Below, piece by piece: positions 35,049 through 43,753 of a DNA stretch of 64,000 bases. The stretch spans positions 1,350,001 through 1,414,000 of the forward strand of contig NC_015144.1 of assembly GCF_000189415.1 (NCBI RefSeq). Direction: 5' to 3'. The notes beneath the pieces were generated by a model that did no database searches, had not been told where the DNA came from, and saw nothing but the letters and a program-made list of their open reading frames with translations. The translations under genes and the position numbers were made by a program. The DNA is from Weeksella virosa DSM 16922 (GTDB lineage: Bacteria > Bacteroidota > Bacteroidia > Flavobacteriales > Weeksellaceae). Numbering within the stretch: the stretch's first letter is position 1; each line of letters opens with the position of its first letter.

Positions 35049-37658
35049 TTATTTATTGGTTCTAAAAACCAGCTTATTATCTCCCTGTTTTTCTTCGAAG
35101 TAATCAATCAATACCGCATCATTATCTTTTATTTCTCCTTTTAAGATTTCTTTCGATAATTCGTTGAGAACATCTTGTTGGATAACTCTTTTTAGAGGAC
35201 GTGCACCAAACTGAGGATTATATCCTTTTTGCGCTAAATACGCAGTTGCTTCTGGTGTAATGTCTATGGTTATATCTCGCTGAGCGAGCTTTCTAGCTAC
35301 GCTGTCCATGTATAAGCCAACAATTCCACTGATTTGATTTTCGCTTAGTGGTTTGAATAGGATGATTTCATCTATACGATTCAAGAATTCTGGTCGGAAA
35401 CCTTGTTTCAACTCTTCAAAAACTACCTCTTTAGTTTCTTGATAAACAGTCGAAGCATTTTCGTCTGTAATATTTTCGAAACGCTCGAGAATCGTATGCG
35501 CACCAAAATTCGATGTCATGATGATAATTGTGTTTTTGAAGTTGATATAACGACCTTTATTATCGGTTAATCGTCCATCATCCAAGACTTGAAGTAAGAT
35601 ATTAAACACATCGGGATGTGCTTTTTCCATTTCATCCAACAAGATAACAGAGTACGGACGTCTACGTACGGCCTCGGTCAATTGTCCTCCTTCATCATAC
35701 CCAACATATCCTGGAGGTGCACCTACCAAACGAGAAACCGAATGTCTTTCTTGGTACTCTGACATATCAATTCGGGTCATGGCATTTTCGTCATCGAACA
35801 GATATTCTGCCAAAGCTTTGGCTAATTCGGTTTTTCCAACTCCTGTTGATCCTAAGAATAAGAAAGATCCGATTGGTTTACCTTCGTCGCTTAATCCTGC
35901 TCTAGATCGACGAATTGCGTCGGCTACTGCTTCTATTGCTTCATCTTGTCCTATTACACGTTTGTGCAAATCAGCTTCTAGATGTAGTAATTTTTCTCGT
36001 TCACTTTGCATCATTTTTTGTGCAGGAACACCAGTCCATTTCGAAACTACTTCTGCAATATCATCTGCATCTACATATTCTTTTACCAGTTTATTGCTTT
36101 TATCTTTCGATAAGTTTTCTTCGGCTTGAGCCAAACGAACTTCTGCATTTTTTAGATCTTCGAATTGGATTTTAGATGCTTTGGCATAATCATATTCGCG
36201 TTTTGCACGTTCCATTTGGATTTTCAAGTCATCAATCTCTTTACGAATATTTTGTGCAGCGTCTGCTTTATCTTTTTCGTCTTGCCATTTAGCGTTTAAT
36301 TGAGCTCTTTCGTCTTGCAAATTGCTCAATTCTTCTTTTAGCAAGTTGAGTTTTCGTTCGTCATTTTCTTTTTTTATAGCTTCAATCTCAATTTCTAGTT
36401 GGATGATTTTTCGGTCTAATTTATCCAGTTCTTCTGGTTTAGAATTCATTTCCATTCGAAGTTTAGAAGCTGCTTCATCCATCAAATCAATCGCTTTATC
36501 GGGTAAGAAACGATCAGTAATATAACGAGTAGATAGTTTTACTGCCGCAATAATCGCTTCGTCTTTGATGGCAATTTTGTGATGTTGTTCATATTTTTCT
36601 TTAATGCCTCGTAGGATAGAAATTGCAGACTCTTCATCGGGTTCATCTACCAAAACTTTCTGGAAGCGTCTTTCGAGTGCTTTATCTTTCTCGAAATATT
36701 TTTGGTATTCGTTGAGGGTTGTCGCACCAATAGCTCTTAACTCTCCACGGGCAAGAGCAGGTTTCAGGATGTTAGCAGCATCCATTGCACCTTCACCACC
36801 ACCGGCACCAACCAATGTGTGAATCTCATCAATAAAAAGAATGATTTCTCCATCAGAAGAGGATACTTCTTTTACAACCGACTTAAGTCGTTCTTCGAAT
36901 TCACCTTTGTATTTTGCACCGGCAACTAAAGCTCCCATATCTAACGAGAAAATATGTTTGTTGAGCAAGTTTTCGGGTACATCGCCATCGACAATTCTGT
37001 GAGCAATTCCCTCAGCAATTGCAGTTTTACCAACACCTGGTTCACCAATAAGAATAGGGTTGTTTTTGGTTCTACGAGACAAAATCTGCAACACTCGGCG
37101 TATTTCTTCATCACGACCAATCACAGGATCCATTTTTCCTTCTTTGGCTAATTCGGTTAAGTTTTTTGCGTACTTATTCAGTGCGTTGTACGTTCCTTCT
37201 GCGTTTTCTGATGTGATTCTTTCTCCTTTTCTCAATTCTATTGCAATTTTTTTACTGTTATCTAATGTAATTCCTTGATCTTTTAATAATTGACTCGTTG
37301 TCGAAATGTTTTCTAATAGAGCAAAAAGTAAATGTTCTACCGAGATATAATCATCGTTCATTTCTTTAGCAATACTTTGTGCGTTAATCAAAATCTGATT
37401 ACTCTGATTAGATAAATGCATTCCCTGTACACCTTCTACACGAGGAAATTTTTTTATTTCTTCGTAGAGTAATTCGGTGATTCGAGTTACGTTGGCACTT
37501 TGTTTCTCGAGAATATAAGTAATAACATTCTCGTCTACATCAAGCATCCCTGCTAATAAATGTGCAGGTTCAATGGCTTGATTTTTATTTTGAGCAGCCA
37601 ATTGTTGGGCGCTTTGTATTGCCTCCCTAGCTTTTATAGTAAATTGATTAAAATCCAT
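35049..37658 (-). CDS. clpB: ATP-dependent disaggregase ClpB
   Basis: ClpB is a hexameric AAA+ chaperone that extracts proteins from aggregates together with DnaK. The 869-aa protein has an N-terminal Clp repeat domain ([16 protein letters not shown]). AAA-1 has Walker A GEPGVGKT near residue 205 and [23 protein letters not shown] long middle coiled coil spans about 400-530, and AAA-2 has Walker A GSTGVGKT near 605 and [16 protein letters not shown]. The middle domain marks it as ClpB rather than ClpA/C. Paired palindromes upstream suggest stress control. Confidence 0.97.
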   Translation of the reverse strand: MDFNQFTIKAREAIQSAQQLAAQNKNQAIEPAHLLAGMLDVDENVITYILEKQSANVTRITELLYEEIKKFPRVEGVQGMHLSNQSNQILINAQSIAKEMNDDYISVEHLLFALLENISTTSQLLKDQGITLDNSKKIAIELRKGERITSENAEGTYNALNKYAKNLTELAKEGKMDPVIGRDEEIRRVLQILSRRTKNNPILIGEPGVGKTAIAEGIAHRIVDGDVPENLLNKHIFSLDMGALVAGAKYKGEFEERLKSVVKEVSSSDGEIILFIDEIHTLVGAGGGEGAMDAANILKPALARGELRAIGATTLNEYQKYFEKDKALERRFQKVLVDEPDEESAISILRGIKEKYEQHHKIAIKDEAIIAAVKLSTRYITDRFLPDKAIDLMDEAASKLRMEMNSKPEELDKLDRKIIQLEIEIEAIKKENDERKLNLLKEELSNLQDERAQLNAKWQDEKDKADAAQNIRKEIDDLKIQMERAKREYDYAKASKIQFEDLKNAEVRLAQAEENLSKDKSNKLVKEYVDADDIAEVVSKWTGVPAQKMMQSEREKLLHLEADLHKRVIGQDEAIEAVADAIRRSRAGLSDEGKPIGSFLFLGSTGVGKTELAKALAEYLFDDENAMTRIDMSEYQERHSVSRLVGAPPGYVGYDEGGQLTEAVRRRPYSVILLDEMEKAHPDVFNILLQVLDDGRLTDNKGRYINFKNTIIIMTSNFGAHTILERFENITDENASTVYQETKEVVFEELKQGFRPEFLNRIDEIILFKPLSENQISGIVGLYMDSVARKLAQRDITIDITPEATAYLAQKGYNPQFGARPLKRVIQQDVLNELSKEILKGEIKDNDAVLIDYFEEKQGDNKLVFRTNK

Positions 37659-37696
37659 AAGTAAAATGTTTTTGTGTTTTGTTGTTTGTTGTATTG

Positions 37697-37735
37697 CAAA
37701 GGAAATTCCAAAATAAAATTAATGCCAAATTGGCG
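37697..37735 (-). promoter_or_regulatory. clpB promoter with palindrome over the -33 box
   Basis: On the minus strand TTTG (37729-37726), a 21-bp spacer and TTCCTTTG (37704-37697) form a -33/-7 pair with one mismatch to TAnnTTTG. The -33 TTTG lies inside the palindrome GCCAA-A-TTGGC at 37724-37734. The predicted leader is about 35 nt. Confidence 0.5.
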
Positions 37736-37829
37736 TTTTTTCATGTTGTTTGTAAAGGATTTTTTTATAAGCATAAGATATTTTAAATATAAAGCATTGA
37801 TTATCTGCTGCTTGACTCGTTACTTGATG

Positions 37830-37842
37830 TGTCAAAATGACA
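37830..37842 (-). promoter_or_regulatory. Second palindrome upstream of clpB
   Basis: TGTCA-AAA-TGACA is a perfect 5-bp inverted repeat. Nine of 13 positions match the palindrome TGCCAAATTGGCG at 37723-37735, giving a shared pattern TGYCAAAWTGRCR. It is a candidate operator. Confidence 0.45.
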
Positions 37843-37846
37843 TAAG

Positions 37847-37866
37847 AAGCATCTCGAAGGATGCTT
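37847..37866 (-). terminator. Hairpin downstream of cysK
   Basis: AAGCATC pairs with GATGCTT around a 6-nt loop, 44 bases after the cysK stop. No good T tract follows, so termination strength is uncertain. Confidence 0.4.
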
Positions 37867-37909
37867 TCAAATTTTTGTACATTTTGTTCTCTTGTGTAAA
37901 AAAAATCGA

Positions 37910-38818
37910 TCAAAATAAATCATTGATGGATAAATATCGCTCTCCTGTATCGTAATTAAAAGTAAGAATTTTTGTGTTTTTAGGTAATTCTTCTGTTTTT
38001 TTTGATACTGCAGCTAAGCTCGCTCCTGTAGATATTCCACCTAATAAGCCTTCTTCTTTCGCTGCTCTTTTTGCAAACTCAAAAGCTTCTTCTTTAGAGA
38101 CAGCTATTGTTCCGTCGAGTAAATCAACTTCTAGGGTATCCGGTATAAAACCTGCTCCAATTCCTTGCAGAGCATGTGGAGAAGGATTTCCTCCTGCAAT
38201 CACCGTGGATAAGTCGGATTCTACTGCAAAAATTTGGGTGTTCGGATTTACCTCTTTCAACGCTTTTCCTACACCAGAAATATGTCCTCCTGTGCCGACG
38301 CCCGAAATAAAATAATCGAACCCGTCTGGAAAGTCTCGGATAATTTCTTGTGCAGTTGTATGGTAATGTATAGTAGGATTTGCTCTATTCTCGAATTGTT
38401 GTGGAATCCAAGCCTTGTCGATGGTTGCATGCAATTCGTGTGCTTTTTCTATTGCTCCGCTCATTCCAAGTTCGCGTGGTGTCAGCACTAATTTTGCACC
38501 AAATGCTTCCATAATTTTACGTCGTTCAATGGACATCGATTCGGGCATTGTGATAACCAAATTATACCCTTTTAAGCTTGCTGCAAGGGCCAACCCAACA
38601 CCAGTGTTTCCAGATGTAGGTTCTATTATGGTGCTACCCGCACTGATAAGTCCTTTTTGCTCGGCGTCTTCTATCATGGCCAGTGCAATACGATCTTTTA
38701 GGCTTCCGCCCGGATTTTGACGCTCCAATTTTATCCATACCTCATGACTTGGGAAAAGATTTTTCAGTCGTAAGTGAGGGGTGTTTCCTATTAAATCTAA
38801 TATATTTTCTGTTTTCAT
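37910..38818 (-). CDS. cysK: Cysteine synthase (O-acetylserine sulfhydrylase)
   Basis: This PLP enzyme makes cysteine from O-acetylserine and sulfide. The 302-aa protein has the PLP lysine in GGSLKDR (Lys41), the substrate loop [12 protein letters not shown], the phosphate-binding glycine loop [14 protein letters not shown] and [11 protein letters not shown]. Length and motifs fit the CysK/CysM family; I favour the CysK group, but CysM is not excluded. It overlaps cysE by four bases, giving a two-gene operon that runs from serine to cysteine. Confidence 0.94.
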   Translation of the reverse strand: MKTENILDLIGNTPHLRLKNLFPSHEVWIKLERQNPGGSLKDRIALAMIEDAEQKGLISAGSTIIEPTSGNTGVGLALAASLKGYNLVITMPESMSIERRKIMEAFGAKLVLTPRELGMSGAIEKAHELHATIDKAWIPQQFENRANPTIHYHTTAQEIIRDFPDGFDYFISGVGTGGHISGVGKALKEVNPNTQIFAVESDLSTVIAGGNPSPHALQGIGAGFIPDTLEVDLLDGTIAVSKEEAFEFAKRAAKEEGLLGGISTGASLAAVSKKTEELPKNTKILTFNYDTGERYLSINDLF

Positions 38819-39588
38819 ATAGAATAATTGTTGTTGTCGATCTTTTTATTCGGTTTGATGATAGTGGGTTTACTATTCTGATAAACACGATGATGCGGTG
38901 GAATGCTTTTCGTAATCCATACATTTCCTCCTATAGTGCAATGTTCACCAATGTGCGTTGTGCCTCCTAAAATTGTAGCTCCTGCATAAATCGTAACATT
39001 ATCGCCAATGGTAGGATGACGTTTGGTGTTGGATAAATCTTTCGATACATAAAATGCACCCAACGTTACGCCTTGGTAAATTTTCACATTGTTCCCAATC
39101 TCTGTTGTCTCACCAATAACAATACCAGTTCCATGATCAATATAAAAATTATGACCAATTTTAGCAGCTGGATGAATATCAATTCCTGTTTGGGTATGGG
39201 CAATTTCTGATAATGTTCTCGGTAGGATAGGAATCGATTGATTGTGTAGAAAATGTGCCAAACGATGCACCAAAGTGGCATAATAACCAGGATATCCTAA
39301 AATAATTTCTATTTCAGATTGGGCAGCGGGATCATTTCTGTAATATTCATACACCAAAAGTTGTGCATCTTCTCGGATCGTAGGTAAGAAATTTTCATAC
39401 GCTAGCCTTTGTTTTTCTAGGGTATTTTCTGGGATAATTTTTTCTAATAATGCTACAAAAATATCGATATGTTCTTTTACTTTTACGGCATCCAAACTTG
39501 TTGTCCAGAGAATATCTTCAAAAAAATGATCGAGAAAATCGTTAAGCTGTTGCCGACTAAAAGGGAGAGCGTATTTGAAGAAAGGCAT
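38815..39588 (-). CDS. cysE: Serine O-acetyltransferase
   Basis: CysE acetylates serine with acetyl-CoA, the committed step of cysteine synthesis. The 257-aa protein has an alpha-helical N-terminal domain and a C-terminal left-handed beta helix built from hexapeptide repeats ([36 protein letters not shown] is read as repeats, with the catalytic DHGTG). The C-terminal tail after the helix is the usual CysK-docking and feedback region and ends with [14 protein letters not shown]. It is the first gene of the operon. Confidence 0.94.
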   Translation of the reverse strand: MPFFKYALPFSRQQLNDFLDHFFEDILWTTSLDAVKVKEHIDIFVALLEKIIPENTLEKQRLAYENFLPTIREDAQLLVYEYYRNDPAAQSEIEIILGYPGYYATLVHRLAHFLHNQSIPILPRTLSEIAHTQTGIDIHPAAKIGHNFYIDHGTGIVIGETTEIGNNVKIYQGVTLGAFYVSKDLSNTKRHPTIGDNVTIYAGATILGGTTHIGEHCTIGGNVWITKSIPPHHRVYQNSKPTIIKPNKKIDNNNYSI

Positions 39589-39754
39589 GATTATGATAAT
39601 TTATATTAAGTTAGTTAACAAATGTGAAGTCTTTTGATTGGATTTCTTATCAAAAAAATGTTAAAAATTTATAGTGTAAAGTTTTAAAATAATCTTAGAA
39701 AGATTTTCTTAACTCAAAAATTATCCTATATTAGTATTTCTAAAATTAAACACA

Positions 39755-40180
39755 ATGATTAGAACAATCCTTTTTAGTATGCTATTAATGGTTTCGAGCA
39801 TTTTGGTTGCACAATCCCCAATCGGGAAGTGGAAAACTATCGACGATGAAACCGGTGCAGCAAAATCAATCGTAGAAATTTTCGAGAATAACGGGAAATT
39901 ATACGGGAAAGTAGTAGAAATACTAACACCAGGAAAACAAAACCTAACGTGTACAAAATGTAAAGGTAACCTGAAAGATAAACCGGTTGTTGGTCTGCAA
40001 ATTATCCGTGGACTGAAAAAAGACGGGAAAGAGTGGGGCGATGGAGTAATCACAGACCCTGTAAGTGGGAAAGAATACAAAGCAAAATTATCTATGTCTG
40101 GAAATAATACTCTTAACGTTAGAGGATATGTAGGGATTTCTCTTATCGGTAGAACCCAAACTTGGACGCGTGTAAAATAA
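39755..40180 (+). CDS. DUF2147 secreted protein
   Basis: This 141-aa protein has a signal peptide (TILFSMLLMVSSILVAQ) and a DUF2147 domain: SPIGKWKTIDDETGAAKSIVEIFENNGKLYGKVVEI, CTKCKGNLKDKPVVGLQIIRGLKKDG and GRTQTWTRVK at the end. The single CxxC pair (TCTKCKG) is typical. The location is periplasmic and the function unknown. It is monocistronic, with a terminator just after it. Confidence 0.92.
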   Translation: MIRTILFSMLLMVSSILVAQSPIGKWKTIDDETGAAKSIVEIFENNGKLYGKVVEILTPGKQNLTCTKCKGNLKDKPVVGLQIIRGLKKDGKEWGDGVITDPVSGKEYKAKLSMSGNNTLNVRGYVGISLIGRTQTWTRVK

Positions 40181-40212
40181 CCTTTTTATCAAAAACACAA
40201 CCACAAAATTAG

Positions 40213-40247
40213 CCCGTTGTTTATATAAAACAATGGGTTACTTTTTT
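40213..40247 (+). terminator. Terminator of the DUF2147 gene
   Basis: CCCGTTGTTT pairs with AAACAATGGG (one G-U pair, 5-nt loop), followed by TTACTTTTTT. Confidence 0.75.
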
Positions 40248-40248
40248 A

Positions 40249-40256
40249 TAATTTTG
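40249..40256 (+). promoter_or_regulatory. -7 box of the MsbA-like exporter
   Basis: TAATTTTG matches TAnnTTTG directly after the preceding terminator and 18 nt before the ATG at 40275. Confidence 0.5.
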
Positions 40257-40274
40257 CGGTAAATTTACTTTTCT

Positions 40275-42110
40275 ATGAGTTTAGTCAAAAGGGCGCTTGG
40301 ATATATCAAACCCTATCGCAAAACCTTTATTATAGCTATATTCTTTAGCATTGTATATGCAGTATTTAATGTTATAGCAATGGCTTTTATTATGCCGGTG
40401 TTAGGGATTTTGTTTGGCGAAACCAATCAGGCTGTTCTGCAGCCACCTGTTTTTTCTGGTAACATATCCGATTTACAAGCCTATATTTCTCAATATTTTG
40501 CTTATTATTCTACCTATTTTGCAGAAGAAAAAGGACCTGTATTTGTGTTGATGCTTTCTTGTGTTGCCTTCATTGTCAGTTTTTTTCTTCGCAATGTGTT
40601 CAGCTATTTTGCCGAATATTTCTTGATCGATCTACGCTCGGGCGTAACGCGTGATTTTCGGATTCAGTTACATGATAAGATTTTGGCTTTACCTGTATCG
40701 TATTTCACCGAAAAAAGAAAGGGAGATATTCTTAATAGAATTTCGAACGATGTGAATGAGGTCGAAGGCAATATCCTCAATTCTTTGGTAGAAATCCTAC
40801 GCGCTCCAGTGACGATAATTATTTCTCTAATTGCCTTGTTTACAGTAAGTTTCGAGTTGACTATTTTTGCTTTGCTTGTTTTTCCTATTATGGGAACCTT
40901 AATTTCTTTGGTAGGAAAAAGTCTGAAAAGAGCTGCAAGAAATGCACAAAATGAATTGAGTAATATTCTGACCTATGTAGACGAAACAGTAAGTTCTTTA
41001 CGGATAATAAAAATCTTTAATGCAGAAGATCAAATCAAAAATAGATTCAATACCTCCATCAATCGTTATCGTCGTTATTTGCAAAAAGTAATGAGAAAAA
41101 GAGCACTTGCCTCACCTATGAGTGAGTTTTTAGGGGCTGTAACAATTGGTTTGATTGTTTTTTTTGGAGGTAAATTAAGCATCGAAGGAAATGGACTTTC
41201 TGGGTCAGAATTCATTTTTTATATTTCAATTTTTTATACCATGCTCGACCCGATAAAACGTTTTTCAAAATCTTTGTCCGATATCCAAAAAGGAGAAGTA
41301 TCGGCCAAACGAATTTTCGAAGTTTTGGACGCAGATGTTAATATTAGAGACTTGCCTACTTCTATACACAAAGAGAGTTTTAATCACACAATCGAATTCA
41401 GAAACGTAACCTTTGGTTATGAGGCTGGTCGTCCGATAATCAAAAACTTTAATCTCACGATCGAAAAAGGTCAAAGTGTAGCAATTGTAGGACAGTCGGG
41501 TAGTGGTAAATCGACCATCGCTAGTTTGTTAACTCGTTTTTGGGATACCAATGAAGGAGAAATTTTGATGGATGGCGAAAACATAAAAAATATAAAATTA
41601 TACGATTACCGTGCGCTTTTTGGTTTGGTGACACAAGATTCTATCTTGTTCAACGATTCGGTTGCCAATAATATTACCTTGGGATCGAATAATGCGAATG
41701 AACAACAATTGAGAAATGCAGCACAGGTTGCAAATGCCTTAGAGTTTATCGAAAAATTACCAGAAAAATTTGATGAAATTGTCGGGGAAGGTGGCGGAAA
41801 ACTTTCGGGCGGACAAAAACAGCGCTTAAGTATAGCACGAGCAGTCTATAAAAATCCTCCGATTATGATACTCGACGAAGCGACCTCTGCACTCGATACA
41901 AAATCGGAAAAATTGGTGCAAAATGCCCTAGAAAACATGATGACAAACCGAACCTCTCTTATTATAGCGCATCGTTTATCGACCATTCAATCGGCTGATA
42001 AGATTGTGGTAATGGATGCAGGTAAGATAATAGAAGTTGGTACGCATGATAGTTTGCTAGCACAAAAAGGCGTGTATGCAAATCTAGTTGCGATGCAACA
42101 ATTCGGATAG
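40275..42110 (+). CDS. ABC exporter, fused permease and ATPase (MsbA-like)
   Basis: This 611-aa half-transporter has six membrane segments in the first 340 residues. The nucleotide-binding domain carries Walker A GQSGSGKS (406-413), signature LSGGQ (510-514), Walker B IMILDEATSALD and IIAHRLSTI. It resembles MsbA-type lipid flippases, which work as homodimers in the inner membrane. A multidrug or peptide exporter cannot be excluded. Its stop is one base from the stop of the convergent aroA gene, with no terminator between. Confidence 0.9.
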   Translation: MSLVKRALGYIKPYRKTFIIAIFFSIVYAVFNVIAMAFIMPVLGILFGETNQAVLQPPVFSGNISDLQAYISQYFAYYSTYFAEEKGPVFVLMLSCVAFIVSFFLRNVFSYFAEYFLIDLRSGVTRDFRIQLHDKILALPVSYFTEKRKGDILNRISNDVNEVEGNILNSLVEILRAPVTIIISLIALFTVSFELTIFALLVFPIMGTLISLVGKSLKRAARNAQNELSNILTYVDETVSSLRIIKIFNAEDQIKNRFNTSINRYRRYLQKVMRKRALASPMSEFLGAVTIGLIVFFGGKLSIEGNGLSGSEFIFYISIFYTMLDPIKRFSKSLSDIQKGEVSAKRIFEVLDADVNIRDLPTSIHKESFNHTIEFRNVTFGYEAGRPIIKNFNLTIEKGQSVAIVGQSGSGKSTIASLLTRFWDTNEGEILMDGENIKNIKLYDYRALFGLVTQDSILFNDSVANNITLGSNNANEQQLRNAAQVANALEFIEKLPEKFDEIVGEGGGKLSGGQKQRLSIARAVYKNPPIMILDEATSALDTKSEKLVQNALENMMTNRTSLIIAHRLSTIQSADKIVVMDAGKIIEVGTHDSLLAQKGVYANLVAMQQFG

Positions 42111-42111
42111 A

Positions 42112-43356
42112 TTATTGTTGAGCAGTCCTGATAACGAAACCAATCGAAGTCCAATCAGACCAAAAATTTGGATAGGATTTTTTAACAACGTCTGGATCTT
42201 TGATAGAAAAAGAATGTAAAATTGCCAAAGGTGCAAAAGCCATTGCCATGCGATGGTCGTTGTAGGTTTCTACGATTAATTCCCTCGATAAATTATTTTC
42301 ATTATAAGCTGTAATCGATAATTCTTGCTGTGTGATATTTACTTTTGCTCCAAATTTAGACAGTTCATTTTGCAATGCAACTAACCGATCGGTTTCTTTG
42401 ATTTTCAAGGTTTCTAAACCCGTAAAATGACAGGGGATTTCCAAACCAAGACAAGTCACAGCAAGGGTTTGTGCAATGTCGGGAGTTTGATTTAGATCCA
42501 ATAATATTTTGGTAGGAAGAGAAAAATCCTTTATCTTTTTTAGGGTCAAACAATTCTTTTCGAAACTAGATTCTACTCCGAAATTTTCCCGATAAATAGT
42601 TTGTAGGGCAGCGTCTCCTTGTAGGCTTTTCGCTCGATAATTTTGGATAGTAATTGTAGTTTCGGGTTCAGAAAGCGCTATAAAACTATAAAAATAGGAA
42701 GCAGAACTCCAATCCGATTCGATTTCGAAAACTTGAGGTAGAATATTTTTAGAATATGCAACAACTAGTTGATTGTTAGTGAATTCAACTTCGATGCCAA
42801 CATTTTTCAACAGCTCAACACTCATCATAAGATAAGGAAGAGAAGTTATTTTTCCGATTAGATTAATCGTTAAACCGTTCACCAATTTCGTCCCGATTAA
42901 AAGAAGAGCCGTAATGTACTGGGAACTAATATTGGCCGGGATGTCTATTGTCGGTTGTGTGAGTTCTGTACCAGTAATTTTCAGCGGAGGAAAGCCGTCG
43001 TTTTCTAAATACTCTATCTCTGCACCTAATTCTTTCAGAGCATCAACAAGAATTTTTATCGGTCGTTCTTTCATTCGTTGAGAACCTGTAAGAATGTGCG
43101 TTTCTTTATTCTGTATCGCAAAATAGGCTGTCAAAAAACGCATCGCTGTTCCTGCATGATGAATATCAACTACCTCTTTTTTTTCTTTTAAGGCGTTCTG
43201 CATCAATTGTGTATCTTCTGCATTCGAAAGATTCTGAAGATCTAATGCATCATCGAAAAGCGCATTGAGAAGTAAAAGTCGATTGCTCTCACTTTTGGAT
43301 CCAGTGATTTTTACGGGCGATAATTTGTTCTTTGGCTGGTAAGAAAGATGAATCAT
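42112..43356 (-). CDS. aroA: 3-phosphoshikimate 1-carboxyvinyltransferase (EPSP synthase)
   Basis: AroA transfers enolpyruvyl from PEP to shikimate 3-phosphate, the sixth shikimate-pathway step. The 414-aa protein shows the N-terminal ITGSKSESNRLLLLNAL, HHAGTAMRFLTAYFA, the NISSQYITALLLIGT segment, LETLKIKETDRLVALQNELSKFGA and VETYNDHRMAMAFAPLAIL. It is somewhat divergent and shorter than the E. coli enzyme. It follows mazG by six bases at the end of a long minus-strand block that begins with aroG/pheA. Confidence 0.95.
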   Translation of the reverse strand: MIHLSYQPKNKLSPVKITGSKSESNRLLLLNALFDDALDLQNLSNAEDTQLMQNALKEKKEVVDIHHAGTAMRFLTAYFAIQNKETHILTGSQRMKERPIKILVDALKELGAEIEYLENDGFPPLKITGTELTQPTIDIPANISSQYITALLLIGTKLVNGLTINLIGKITSLPYLMMSVELLKNVGIEVEFTNNQLVVAYSKNILPQVFEIESDWSSASYFYSFIALSEPETTITIQNYRAKSLQGDAALQTIYRENFGVESSFEKNCLTLKKIKDFSLPTKILLDLNQTPDIAQTLAVTCLGLEIPCHFTGLETLKIKETDRLVALQNELSKFGAKVNITQQELSITAYNENNLSRELIVETYNDHRMAMAFAPLAILHSFSIKDPDVVKKSYPNFWSDWTSIGFVIRTAQQ

Positions 43357-43362
43357 CGCTGC

Positions 43363-43689
43363 TTATTTTAGCTTTTCATTGTTTTTATGTCTATTGTGAT
43401 CGCGTTTGGTTTTATCGTCTAATTTTTTGTAAAAAGCACTTTCCAAATCAACGCCAGTCTGATTGGCTAAACAAATCGCAACAAAAATTACATCGGCTAA
43501 TTCCTCTCCTAAATCTTTGTTTTTATCCGATTCTTTTTCCGATTGTTCGCCGTATCTACGCGCAATAATTCGTGCAACTTCTCCTACTTCTTCTGTTAAC
43601 TGCGCCATGTTGGTTAGCTCATTAAAATACCGAACACCATGTTCTTTTATCCATTGATCAACGTCTTGTTGGGCTTGTTTAAGGCTCAT
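43363..43689 (-). CDS. MazG-like nucleotide pyrophosphohydrolase
   Basis: This 108-aa all-helical protein has the MazG metal-binding EExxE/D pattern split as MAQLTEEVGEVARIIARRYGE and DLGEELADVIFVAICLANQTGVDLESAFYKKLD. Such proteins hydrolyse nucleoside triphosphates to monophosphates, often as house-cleaning of damaged nucleotides. It is co-transcribed with aroA, six bases apart, with its own near-consensus -7 box upstream. The substrate is unknown. Confidence 0.9.
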   Translation of the reverse strand: MSLKQAQQDVDQWIKEHGVRYFNELTNMAQLTEEVGEVARIIARRYGEQSEKESDKNKDLGEELADVIFVAICLANQTGVDLESAFYKKLDDKTKRDHNRHKNNEKLK

Positions 43690-43712
43690 TTTTATTAATT
43701 TTTGTTAGAAAG

Positions 43713-43720
43713 TAAAGATA
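43713..43720 (-). promoter_or_regulatory. Near-consensus -7 box of mazG-aroA
   Basis: TATCTTTA on the minus strand lies 23 nt before the mazG ATG, just after the DUF3857 terminator. Confidence 0.4.
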
Positions 43721-43727
43721 AAAAGAA

Positions 43728-43753
43728 AAAGTCGGAAGTTGGCTTCCGACTTT
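43728..43753 (-). terminator. Terminator of the DUF3857 gene
   Basis: AAAGTCGGAAG pairs perfectly with CTTCCGACTTT around a 4-nt loop, followed on the minus strand by TTCTTTTT. The stem overlaps the stop codon of the gene. Confidence 0.9.

Noticed and set aside
37719-37913. 64-codon minus-strand ORF overlapping the cysK stop
   Set aside because: It needs a TTG start, has no recognisable composition, and contains the clpB upstream palindromes and a hairpin; it is more likely regulatory DNA.
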